Below, one piece after another: positions 25,760-37,989 of a stretch of DNA of 64,000 bases. Each line of letters begins with the position of its first letter. Position 1 is the first letter of the stretch. This stretch comes from Amblyornis subalaris (taxonomy: Eukaryota; Chordata; Aves; Passeriformes; Ptilonorhynchidae). The position numbers and the translations under genes are program-made. Under the pieces are notes generated by a model, which did no database searches, had not been told where the DNA came from, and was given only the letters and a program-made list of their open reading frames with translations. The stretch lies in NCBI GenBank assembly GCA_018881555.1, contig JACAXG010000002.1:21465183-21529182 (forward strand), read 5' to 3'.

Positions 25760-26165
25760 GCTAAGCCCCATGTAAGTGGAATTTGAACGGCAAGGCTTCC
25801 TTCCTTGCGGCCTAGCAAGGGTTCGAGTGGTAACCAGGCTCTTGCTTTCTGCTTTTTCTCAGCAAACTGTTTTACTGAGGTTGTAGTGAGAGGGCAAGAG
25901 ATTTGGAGTGGGGCTGTTGTTGGTGGAGTGGAGATGCATGGAAACCCTCCTCCTCCACAGCCTACCCACCCGGGAGAACAGGTGGAGGATGCCCAGGAGT
26001 GCCCACTGCTGTAATGAGCAGTCTGGATTCCCAGCCACCCACTGCCAGGTCTGCCCGCCACTGCAAGACCATGTTCCAGCAAGGCAGAAACATTTTGCCT
26101 GCCTTGCAAAATGGACTTGCAGTAAGCAGGTGCCAGTCCATGTGCCCATGTGTTTCTCCCTAATT
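25760..26165. other. GC-richer island, unidentified
   Basis: A stretch clearly richer in G+C than its surroundings, with overlapping open frames of 69-129 codons in several frames on both strands, the pattern expected of chance frames in GC-rich DNA. It carries CCACCCGGGAG and several CCTCCTCC/CAGCC motifs. I do not recognise a repeat family, promoter or exon. Confidence 0.35.
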
Positions 26166-27715
26166 TCTTTTTCTTTTTTTTAAGGGTTTCTGTTTAATCC
26201 TGATGCAGGACAGGGGAAAATCTGGAATCTCAGAGAAATTTGCGAGCTAAAAAATAGTTGTTTCTTGCACAGTTATGCTTAGATAAACCCTTTTTCCTCC
26301 TCATGCTCACACCTGGAATTAATCTGATTTAGTCACTGTTGATATGGGTTCTATTTTACGTTAAGTTTAGTCTTCATCTGTTTGGATAATGCTAAAACAG
26401 ATGAAGAATCAAAACAGGAGAGATAAGAATACAGAATCACAAACAGACCACCTAGAAAAATTTTCTTCATAACTTTTAAATAGNTTTCTCTGGACTCCAA
26501 ACTCCATAATTCTTGCAGACAGATTGACCAGCAAGGACCTTTCCAAGAGTGCTTTAGGTAATTTTAACTAATTTCTTCTTTTCCATTCTCCATGAGAGAG
26601 TGATGAACTCAACATACAGGCTTTGAATAAAATAATTTAATTTAGTTGTGCAACTTTTTAAACATTCTTAATGGAGACTGTATATCTTGTTAAATTTCTG
26701 GAAAGCAGCTTTTTTTCCTTTGTTCTCAAGCTGATCACTCTACCATAAAATAAATGAGTCTTTGTGCTCATGAAAATGGCATTAGAAATTGAATGTTCCT
26801 CTCTCAGCCTTCCTGTGGCAAATGAGCTGGTACCAAAGGGAGAGGAATGGTCTGCAATGAAAGTTGCATGAAGTCAGCAGCGTGTATCTCTTTCATTTGG
26901 ATGAAGTTTCAGATTTCTTGTTCAGAGTAGCAAAAACTTTGTTATTAACAGAGCTATGCTGCTGCTCCTTGCTGAATTCATTCCTTTTACCACCTACTAG
27001 GAAATTTTTCTGACGTGACCAGAAGTATCATTATCCATAGGTGTTATTGGTAAATGTGAACAGTAGCATCACTCATTAAAGCAATGGATGGGGATGGGGG
27101 TGCGTATTCATCAGTAATATGTAATCACAGTAGCTTAAGGAACTGTAGAAGATAACTTGCATTTAGCACACCACTGCCAAAGGGTTGGGTTAGGTGTTCC
27201 TATCAGATAGTTCTCTGGCCTCTTTTTGAAGACCTGTGCTGACAAAGATCATGTAGACTCCTTGGCAGCTTTTCCAGCACAACTGTACCATTAAAACCAG
27301 AAAGCTTATTATTTCTAATCTGTATTTACAGAAGTGCAAGATCACTGCTTCTTGACTCATTGACCTTGGTCTCAGAGGACAGATTATTCGTTTTTTTCTT
27401 TTTTGCCTCAAGCATGAGCTTCCTGTGTGTTTGAAGACTGTTGTTATTTCCCTCTTAGATTTATGTTTCAGGTGTCAAATCACCCAGTCTTTTCCATGAA
27501 GCCCTTCCCCCACACCCACATCCTGATTGTTGCCTTTTGAAGACCACTGCCATTTGAGGTCACTTCTGTTTAACTGCATGTTTCAGTTCTATTCCATCTT
27601 TTAAAAGCCTTGTCTAGAAATTTTAAGAAGGTTTCAATACGTAGAGAGAAGGGAAAAAAATAATAGCTGGGATCTGTGCTCCCAACATCCATGGCGTGAT
27701 GGTTCTTGATAGCAG
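26166..27715. other. Intronic sequence, nothing recognised
   Basis: AT-rich intron between the two GC-richer islands. One ambiguous base at 26484. Confidence 0.5.
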
Positions 27716-27900
27716 GGGGGCTGCGGTGCTTCGAGGTGCCGGTGCAAGCCGCCTCCGCGGTGCCGGTGCCGGTGCCGGTGCCTGTCCAGCGGNGCCGGTC
27801 CCGCGGGGCTCCCGGGCGCGGGGGGTGCCCCTCGCTAGATGGCACCACCCGCCCGATGGACCGATGGACCGGAGAGGGAAACAGCGCCTGGAAGGACGAG
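27716..27900 (+). repeat. GC-rich, CpG-dense island with GGTGCC hexamer array
   Basis: A sharp GC-rich block in AT-rich intron. It holds four perfect head-to-tail GGTGCC units (27759-27782), further degenerate units on both sides, a GGGCGCGGGGGGTGCCCC stretch and a doubled ATGGACCG near 27856-27871. CpG dinucleotides are dense for the size. One ambiguous base at 27793 lies inside the array. It could be a GC-rich minisatellite, a small CpG island of an unannotated transcript, or a scrap of an LTR; no promoter motif decides between these. Confidence 0.6.
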
Positions 27901-30900
27901 CTCCTGCTCCAGAAAGTTGCTCTCTCTCTTTCCAGTGCCGTGTGGCTGGACTATTGGGATGGAGAACAAATACACACACATGGAGGCCTTGCTTCCTCCA
28001 GCTGTGCCGGATTCTTGGAGATCAATGAATGCCTTTATACTGCGTCTCACTGCGGGGTCTGAATGTACCCTGACTCCTTGTCTTTTAAGCTCTTTGAGTC
28101 TTATCCTGATGGCCCTTCTTGGTACATCTTCCTGTTAATATTTCTTTAATACATGGGGACTGGAAATATACTTCTGCAGCCTCAGCCAGATTTATGCAGC
28201 TCTATAGGCCAGAACTGTGAAAAGCACTTGGTATATATGTGAGTTTGAGAGCTGTATTAACAAGATAGCTAGTGTGAGATCCCAGGCAAGAAGAGGAAGG
28301 CTTTCATTGTATGTATTAAACATGACACATGATGCAACACCTGCAGTAGGAGTAGTTATTATTGAACACTATCTGTAAGTTATAAAAATAGTGAGATCAC
28401 AGAAAGCACGACTGGTAACTTTGTGTATATACAGGCTAATTGTAAACATGAAAGATGAACAGCCTGTTACAAACCTCCCCTAAAACCTCACACTCTTCTT
28501 CACATCTTATTTTCTGATACGTTTTTCTGATGCAATTTAAAATGCCTCAATTTACACATAGTTCATCCCACAGCCCCGTTCTTGTGCTTGTTGCTTGCAA
28601 TTTCCCATTGCCCATCGGATTGTTCTTGAAGTGTGGATGTGTCATCTGTACGGGAATGTTATGTATCAAGTAAAACTGGAGTCTGCTTACAGCTCTTGGT
28701 CCATCTGTACCCATTTGGAAAGTTTGCAACTGTAGATCCAGAGGCTGGAATTAACACCATTTGTTCTCAGCAGTGTGCAATTTCTTGGTAGATAGATAAG
28801 GATAATTTCTTGTTTTAAGAAAAAATATTGTTTTTCTTTACAATGTATATGCATATATGTATCTCTGTTTGTGTGTTAGTATGTACATGTGCATATATAA
28901 GAGGTGTATGATGCTGCTGCTGCCAGGAAAAATGTTTCTGAGAATTTCAACTTCATTCTTAGTGCAGCAAGTGCCTTAAGGTAACTGATGTATTCAAAGC
29001 TTCGAAAAGAGTTTTGTCTCTTCCCCAGAGCTATTTTAATTTGAGGTCTCAGAAGCAGGGATTACCTGTAATGTCTTTTTGGTGGAGCAGTACACTTGAG
29101 TAGGATTTTTGGTTTATCAGCAACTGTAGTCTGTATGTCGTTGTAAGATNTCTATCTACTGTATTTTATTTCTTCATTATGCATTTTATTTCCACACCCA
29201 GCATAAAAGCACATTTCACACAAGCCAAGTAACCCTCATCAGATGCATAAATAAAATGGTACTTGAATATTTGACTTCCTGTCAAATTAGGTGCCAGCAT
29301 TTCCATTAGATTGCTGCAGCATCCTGAACAAGTACCATTTCCCATCTACTTAGCTGTATTCAGTTGAACAAAACAATTCCCTCCTTCCATTCTAAATTGT
29401 TTTGCAGGTTTTTTAGGATGTCTTTACCAGGGAATGTATTTTAAAGGTGTGTGAATTGACCCCAGGTAGAGTTTAACAGGCATCTAAGTATGCAAAGTTT
29501 GTTGGGAAAGGTAGTGTTCAGTGCAAATAGCTGTAATGTATTTAGAAGAATAATCTCAAATATACTTCTGTGGCAAGTTTGTATGAAAAATGTGTGTGTG
29601 AGGATTGGTAACTTTAGCAGTCTGAGTACAAGTGAAGATGGAGATTTCCAGAATATTTATGGTAGTTTCCCACTGATAGGTTTTCTTCCTAAATATTAAC
29701 ACCATGGGAGTACTTATACAACAAATGATCTTTAACAGGAGGAAAAGATGTGGATTGTGTTGCCTTGAGTAATCACTGTATCATCTTTCAGTCTTTTTCG
29801 TCAAAGTGTAGATAAGCATGTTGCATGAATCGTGTCAGAAGACATTCTTGACAATGGGACAAAACAGATTTTTCCACCTGCAGATTATTCATTTTAATTG
29901 GTCACACAATGCAGTAGGGAAGATCTGGAGAATCAGACTAATTTAACTAAATGTTTGTCCGGAAAAGGACAGTTACCTCTGCATGGGTCTAGTGCTCAGC
30001 TCATGTGTTGCAAAAGTGTCATCAGAAATTGATTGGTCTCATACAGTTTGATAAATCTGGTCTGTTACACTGCAAATTAGCATGGTAATATAAAGCAAGG
30101 AAGTGAACTCTTTTGAGAAAGATATCATTTCCTCTAAAATGTAGCAACAGATCCTGTCCTACCTCCAAAGTACATCCTTCCTGCTTTGTAGTGCACTGGG
30201 GAAACATCTCTATGTTGATATAAATATTAACATAAAACCAGAAGGAAAAGAAAAAAACAAGAAAAGAAAGAAATTCTGATTCCAAGTTTTGTGTATACAA
30301 AACTATGGAGGGTCATTAAAACAACGTGCATCAAGACAACTCCCTTACAAGTGTCATATGTCAGCAATCATGGTGAAGTCAGGCTGCAGACTTTGCCACA
30401 TACCATGTGCTTCTCATAAGTTTTTTAATTTGTGTTGTTACCCTTTTCTAAAGGAAGGGATCTGCAAGCCTGGGATGAGGTGGGGCAAGGACTACAGAGT
30501 GGGCCTGACTCTGACTGTGGGAGCAGTTAAATCAGCCATTTGGGAACACCAGTAAGAACAGAAAACATATGAAAATAGCCTGGCTTTCTCTTTCAGTGTC
30601 CATGGACCTCAGTAAGAAGTAAGAATAATACTGCATGCAAAAGCCATGCCAGCACCTGGCTGTGGCATTGCTCTCCTAGGAGTCTTGACTGTTCTGAAGC
30701 CAGGACACTGCTGATGTGGTGGGACATGAGGCAGGGCTAGCAAGCAGGAGGGTGAAGACTAGGGACAGATTAAATGGGGTTCTTTCAGATAGGAAATGAG
30801 GGTAGGTGTCAGGAAATGGTACTTTTTAAGCTTGCTTGAAAAGTTTTTGGGAAAAAATTGTTAACAAGCTATGTTTTCAACAAATGATATGGCCTCACCT

Positions 30901-33900
30901 TGAAGCTGACTTTGCTTAGGGCCAGCCCATAAACCTTGCACAGCCTTGAGGTTCTGGGCTGGCCCTCAGAGGTCTTTGGTTCTACCCCCTGCTACATAGG
31001 GGGAGGGAGGGATGATGTTCAGCCAAGAGATGTCTGAACAGAACTAGCTTCTAATTTAGACATTAGGACTTCCCTTTAAATATAGCTAAAGTTTCTGTGC
31101 TGTTCCTGACAGCCTTTGTCATCAGAACTTCTCATGAAAATCACAAGTGTGGGAGGGAGAGTGGTGGTTCCTGCCTTATAATATTGAAACAGAAGAAACA
31201 ACATCTGCTCTTAGCTTCCTTAGGAAAATTTCTAGTCATTAAGCCCCTTTTTTGTTGGAGACCTATCTTTAGCTACCACAGCATTTTAAATTTTGCAGTA
31301 AATTTCTCATAGGCCACAGGAGTAGAAAATAAGTAGAAGAGGAAGTGACCCATGAAGTATTTGCAGAGGTGGTGTTTTGTGTGTGTTCTGCTGAAATGTT
31401 TCCTTCAGTATATTAAGTGTTTATATAGCCCTGAAGCCACTATTAATCCAAGTAGTCATGTTTTTCCTAGCCTACCATGGACCTTTACCTTATGGTCACC
31501 CCTTTGAAATTAATCAAGGTGAGCACAGAGTTGTCATCACTGGAGAACAGTTTATTATTTTAGAAAATGCGATCTATTTCTGCCTGACCAGAGCTGAATG
31601 TTGCTAAAATATTGAGAAAGTTAATGTTACATGGGTCGTAAACATCTTCTTTAATGGATACACAGGCAAAAGAGGCAAATGAAGAACCAGTTGATCCTGT
31701 AATTCCACTGGTAATATGTGATTTGTTCAAAACTGAAGTGCCACGTGCAAGGCGTTTACATTGTGATTATAAAAATCCCTACTTTCCTAAGAACACGGGA
31801 GGAAAAGTTTTCTCTTTTATTTGACATCCTAATACATGTTCTCTATTTATGGGTATGCATTATTAATAGAATGCAACTTATCCTTAATACTGGTCGGTTT
31901 TTGGTTTCTCTTCATATTTCCTAGCTCCTCTCTTCTGTCTGATTTTTGTATTTTTTTTCCCTTTTTTTTCCCATTCTGTTTTATTGGTATATACAAGAGC
32001 AGCTTGAAAGATTCTGTGCTTTGTAAACAGCTGCTCATATATCTGGGCACATGAGCTAATTCTTAGCTACAGCAAGCAGGGGTTCATCAGGTTGAGAAGT
32101 TCAGCCACATGACCGGCAGCAACTCACTGAGGTTTCATTCTGAATTTCTGGTCTCCACTGGCCAACCCACCCATGCTCCCTTTTTTCCCCGTCTTTTATC
32201 ACAGAAATACTGCTCTTTTTTCAGGTGAGAATGAGAGATTTGGTACCATAATACTAACATCTGCTTTTTCTCCAAACTTCGTATTCCCTTTTCAGGTCTG
32301 CTCCTAATAAATGAAGAAGTGTAAATAGCTGGTGTTTTTCCTGCCTAAACTGGACCAGGATCTTTAATCCTTTGGTCTTTTAAGAAACTGCACAGTAAAC
32401 AATTGAGACAATTGCAGAAAACATAAAAATTCTGAATATTTTACATCTGTCACTCTTCATTTTTGCCCTTATGACATTTGCCTCTTCCTAACCTCCTATC
32501 TTCCAGGACTGTCATCCTTTTATTCTGTTTTTAAATGTTTTTATCTCCTGAGGGAAAGAGAGGATGATTTATCTCTTCCTGCTGCTCCCTGTTCCTGATA
32601 TCTGCTTCATCCCAGGCCTCCAGAATGTAACCATATTTTGTCCAGTCATCCCTGTGTCATGCTTCAGTATCTTTTCTTATCATGCTTTATGTTAACATTT
32701 CCTTCCCTCTCTCATTTTGCTTCTCTTTCTCGTACTAGAACACACACTTGAGCTTAAATGAAAGCAAATAAAAGACAACTTGCCTAGTGTAATTTTGACC
32801 ATCACCCCCTTTCTCTTCTACTTGCTTTCATTAGATGAAATTTAAATTCTTTTGCAGAATTTTCTGTGATGAAGGTATTTTTCTTTTGTTTCTGTTGAAA
32901 GCTTATGATAGTTGTTGGATTAGTAGAGTTAGACAAGAGAAGAAGATGGCAACAATGGTTGAAGGAGTGGCTGTGTTCACTCTAAAAACCTGAAGTGCTG
33001 TAAGGCTACAGTGGATAGGAATATACCATGAATATAGTTGGCTGTATCATTGCTGATAGTAACACTGTATTGCAACTCTACTCTGTTAATCAAATTAATA
33101 ACTATTACATGCAAGCCTGCATTAAGACAAAAATTAGGGGAAAACTGTAAGTTCTTACTCATGTCAGAGCTGCAGAGAATTTGGCTATGGGTGTTGATAG
33201 CTAAGCTATCATATTGCCTTTGGGTTTAAAAGAGAGAAAAGTCACATTCCCAAATACTGCTTTCATTGTAAGAGATTGTTAGTTGTTAAATCCACTAAAT
33301 ACAAGCTACAAATTGGCAGCTGAAAGTTTATTTTTCTTGGCTGAATTCTGGGGATTTTTTTTAGCCTCATACTTCTCTGCTTAGCTAAATTGTATAAATA
33401 GCAGATAAATTATTTTTAATTTAATCAAGTAGGTGCCCCTTAGAAGCAGTGACAATACTAAAAAATACACCGTTCGTGTGTTTTAGTTCTGGACTGAAAC
33501 CTCGTCAGAAATGTACTTCTTGAACATTTGCCCATTTTATAATCCAAATAACAGTTAAGAGATGAAAACTGCAGTGTCCTGGCAGTGCGGATTGAGTCCA
33601 AAGGAGCCCAGAGCCGGTGGGTGTAAACTGACCCTGCCAGGGAGAAGTGGTGTAATACAGAGCACAAGAGAAATCCATAATTATTTTTTCCAAAAGCTCA
33701 GGTATTATATTAGAACATCAAACTGCATACTTTAATAAAGTAATTTCGCGACTGTCGTAGAGGAGGGTGGTTGGATTAAGGACTGGATTATTGTCTGTGC
33801 TGAAAGACATGACAAGCATTGTACAGACTCTTTCTCAGTTTGGTCTGGGGCTTCTGTACTTCCAGCTATATACAATTCCCATCAGACTTGCTATCACAGC

Positions 33901-36900
33901 CGTGTTACACGCAGTTGAACTGCAAGTCAAGACGATGCAAAGAACATCTTGATTAAATTACGGTGTCAGATGAGACCAGAAAAAAAACAAACTCCAGACT
34001 GGACACTAAGGGAACCTCTGATAATATAGATAGAGGAAATAATATTGCTTTGAAAATACATCAGGATGTTGATCTGATGAGAGCTTCTGGCAGGACTTTA
34101 ATATGTGGTGGTTCTAGACAATTCATTTTAATTGCTTGTATTTCTATCCTCAACTTGAAAAGGACATATGTTTTTCTGAAAGGATACCTGGTGGACTGCA
34201 AAGGCAATTATTATTTTTGAAAGTGTATTTAAAACATGATTATAAATCCCTAGAGAGACTAGTTGCTAATTTGCTATTCTAGGCCGTATTTCAGAGATTT
34301 CAGATGAACTTCAAGTTGTTTAGTAACAAGAATGGAAATTGAAAAAATTGTATTTGTTCCATGGTAACATATATGTAATAAATTCCAACGTTTTGTATAA
34401 ATTGCTTAGATATTTGCCTTTCTGCTTCACATCATTGCATTAAGTTTTCTCGTAAAATCATAAGTGATAAATATGGTGATTTTTATGCTGATTGTCACGG
34501 TTTTCTTGTTTCCGTGTTTTTATGAAATACTTTCTTGTATTTTGAGTAAGTGTTCACACTGCCAAAGAGCTGGAGGTTATTAGTGTAGGCTTTGGCATGC
34601 TTGAAGGTAACTGAAAACAATAGTGACTTTGAGGTGAAAGTTGGGGTGTTTTGGTTAATGTTTTGCTTTCACTGATTTGTGGGTATATGTTAATTTGTGT
34701 CAATGTCCATATAGCTGTATGTTAAGTGATATTCATAAAACAGAGAGAAAAAAATGTAGTGATTTTATTTTAGGTAGTGTACAAATAGCAAACTGTCAGT
34801 TGTAGATCTGGCAGTGACCACAAGTCCCCAACTTAGAGACACTGAGTTTGTGGACTAACAAAACTTTTCTGATGTAGACTTATAGTGCCATTTTTAAGAG
34901 TATTTTGCACTTTGAATGGCCCATAAACATTATCAGGAAGATATTGCAGGCCAGAGAAATTTCATATTTCTCAGGAACAGTGTTATTCTGAAGAACTACT
35001 TTTTTGTTTTTCAAAAATGGAGCTGTATGACATTGCATAATCACCCTGATTACCATTCACTCATTTTTGTCTTTCCTCTGTTGGCGCTGGTAGGATTATT
35101 TCTGTTTGAATTTCTCATTGATGCTCTGCTCAGTAGAGTTTCCTTCTTATTTTTATGGTTTGCTTTAGAAAAACAAAGTGCAACATATGCCATAGTGGCC
35201 AACAATGCTTCATTCATCGTTAGCAAATCATTCCATTTGATTGTGAAGGCTTGACATGATGCTATTTCAGGTTAAAGCCTCCACAATTCTTTTTGCCAAC
35301 AAGATGCCTTTGGCTCTGCTATACTCCTCAAAACTGGCTCTTACTCTGGGATAATGAGCAGTTTTTCAGCTTTTATTTTATTTGGCTTTCAGTCAAATCT
35401 TACAAGTTTTGGTGGTTAAACTCATTTACAGGTACGAGTATGTATTCCACCAAACTGTCTTCACCAGATGCAGTAGTATGTCAGGAATTAAGTCAAACTC
35501 TACTTTCCTGGGCCATGCTGGCCTAATTACAGTAGAGTATGCTATAATGAGGATTTTTCTGAGCTGCCTCTGCCTGATATGGCAAACAGCCCAGAGGCAA
35601 ATTTCAGATCCCAGTGTCAAGAACTGATTCATTGCTTGTCTGCAATTAACAGCTGGGCTTCAGGGTCTGGATAGAAAGCTAGACTAAGACTCTCTTTTAG
35701 CTTATATATTGAATCCAGAGTTGTTGACCTTTTCCAAGTGTAAGTCAAAGGCCAAATATAATAGATTTATCACATAGAAGACACTGCACAGATTATGGAC
35801 AAAGAAGACAGTGTTGATTAAATTAATTCAAAGTCTTTAAACTGCACATCAAAAAATGGTCACAGAGGGCAGAAGGCATTTCATAACGGACAAGAAAACA
35901 AAGAGTGTCCAAGAGTAAAACACATATTTTTGTTTGAGGGCAAAAAGAGTCACTTTTTAGAGATAGGTCACTGGTTATATTAAATAACTTTGCCGTCTTT
36001 ATTTTAATTTTTTGAACCTGTGAGAGCTAATGCCAAGCCTGCTTTGTTTGTGTGTCCCCCTTCATTCACATCTAATGTTGTGCACTTTCCAAAACACCAA
36101 AGAGGAAAAATTGTCATAGCATAGTATTTGAAATAGAATTACTAATGATAATATTGAAAAAACAAAAATGTGGTTTCTTCTCGTAGAAACTCTACTGCTC
36201 ACCACAAACAATATTCATGCCCCAGGAAAGAAGGAGGGAAAACACAACAGGAAACCTTCTTTCGTAAATCTGCTTTGTTTAATCAAAAAAATCATTGTTC
36301 TTGGCTGGCTCTCAAGGCAAATGTCATGGCATCCCATAATGCCGGCTGCAAGAACAGGCTCATATTCCCCTGGTACACACTGTTACGCTGCCTGACCTAA
36401 ATACAGTGAAGAACTGGAATAGTGACCTGGTTGTGAGTTGGGAGATTTTGTTTGAGAGACTCTCCTCAGATGTACTGGTCCACTTTTTTTGAAGAAATAT
36501 GTCAAGCCGTAGAACAGAATAATACATTTTTGCCTCCTATCTAATTCCAGGGATAACAGCCAATTTGAAACTTCTTTTGGAAGACTTTTGTTCCCTGCCA
36601 TCTGTGGGTGTTTTGAGTGTGTAATGTATGAAATAGTGTTATGTTTAGCACCCAGCATCTTTCAGTCTTTCTTTGATACTACTCTTTCAAACATACATGT
36701 TCTCTTTCATTAAATAGCTAAAGTTCAAGTGGTTTGAATCTTATTTTTTCAAACTAGAGAACAGCATTACTCACATACCAGAAGGCTAAGTAATGTCTGG
36801 GATTTATTAAATCATTCAGCAAAGTTGACCACAGACAGTTGCATATAGAACAAGTGCTGGAAGAAAAATAATCTATGATGATGTTCATTATACTATAACA

Positions 36901-37814
36901 CACACAGACTGAGAGCCAAATACTTGGTATCATTTCTGTCTCTACAATTACTGTATTTCTTTTTAAGCCTTTAACTAGCTTGACAGGTTTGGTTATAGAG
37001 GGTTTGAGCACAGAGAAAATATGTAGGTAAGTTTAATGTTAATTTGACATCTTGGTAAAGCAGCTATGGGCTATAACAAGATAAATATTTATTGGTGACT
37101 TTAATGAATAGGTAACTTTTACTGCCAAGTTAGTGTTGTTGCACACTTTTAAAAATCTGACATTCGAAGTGTATTTGCAAAATTCTATTTCTGTTTTATT
37201 TGGCAAAAAAGTGCATTATTGAAGCTGGAATTGGAACTGGATGGTTTTTTGCATCTGTTGTTAGTCTTCCAAATACTTATGAGTCTTCCCCAGTTTTATT
37301 AACCTTTCATAGATAATGTGTTACTTGTGAAAAATGCAAAAGTCGTAAAATGGATGTTACTGATCAGTCAATGCTAAGCTAAAGCGTAAGAAGTAACTGA
37401 ACAGGTGTTCTTCAGAATTCTGGGTCCTTACCACTTTCTAAACATTAAACTCATTTACAATCACAAACTGAGTATCCAAAAATTGAGCAAAAGCAACAAG
37501 AAATAATTATTTCCTGCATAAAACTATAGTCTACAATTTCTGTGTTATTAACTAGTGTGAGCAAAAGAATATCAAACAAAATAACTCTGCAAATTCCATA
37601 ATAAAAAAGGCATGCAAACTTATTTCTTCTACGGTGAATCCTCTTGGTTTGATTGGGGTTTTTGGTTTATGTTAAGTTACAGCCCAGGGAAAATTTGAAA
37701 CCCTGCTTTGCCTTTTTTAAATTGTGTTGTTTGCATATAAAAGGGTGTTTGTTGTGTGGATTAAGTGGTTTGTGAGCAGGATTGGATAACATAATTATGT
37801 TTTAATTATTTTAG
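27901..37814. other. Intronic sequence up to exon A, nothing recognised
   Basis: Nearly 10 kb of intron without a recognised repeat family or exon. Short AT/GT-alternating DNA occurs near 28845-28900, and a pyrimidine-rich run near 31950-31975. Between 29150 and 40165 there are no ambiguous bases, unlike the rest of the window. Confidence 0.45.
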
Positions 37815-37989
37815 AAAACTGTGGGACATATTTCCCAGAAGTAAAAAATCATCCAGACAAATATTTACAAAGATGTCCCGAGTCTGTAAAAAAGTGGCTG
37901 AAACAACTGAAGAATGCTGGGAAGATTCTGCTATTAATTACTAGTTCTCACAGTGACTACTGCAGGCTTCTGTGTGAACATGTTCTTGG
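37815..37989 (+). CDS. NT5DC1: NT5DC1 internal exon A (HAD motif II)
   Basis: Internal coding exon of the 5'-nucleotidase domain-containing protein 1 gene, a HAD-superfamily protein related to cytosolic IMP/GMP 5'-nucleotidase (NT5C2); its substrate is not firmly established. The exon enters in phase 1 (its first two bases complete a Glu codon), has 57 full codons, and leaves with two bases of a Gly codon. The frame includes YFPEVKNHPDKYL, CPESVKKWLKQLKNAGK and LLLITSSHSDYCRLLCEHVLG-like sequence, which I recognise as the NT5DC1 core, near residues 180-235 of about 455. The hydrophobic strand ending in Thr-Ser-Ser (37928-37948) matches HAD motif II, whose Thr/Ser contacts the phosphate. The acceptor is TTTTAATTATTTTAG, U-rich rather than a strong pyrimidine tract; the donor GG|GTAAGT is strong. 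It is too short and lacks a Met start, so it would escape an ORF search. The preceding exon was not found in the window. Confidence 0.96.

Larger units (their letters stand above)
1..37814 (+). other. NT5DC1: NT5DC1 upstream intron (5' end outside window)
   Basis: No coding exon was recognised in this stretch. I looked for the exon that should precede exon A, encoding the family's WKDIVAAIQHNYK-like segment, and for earlier exons with the DLDHT motif; none was seen. The stretch is therefore best read as one large intron. This rests on reading by eye, so a short diverged exon could be missed. The repeats it contains are listed separately. The rest is AT-rich sequence without recognised content. 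Confidence 0.7.

Noticed and set aside
25720..26109. 129-codon minus-strand frame and several overlapping frames
   Set aside because: Multiple frames are open at once on both strands, typical of GC-rich noncoding DNA.
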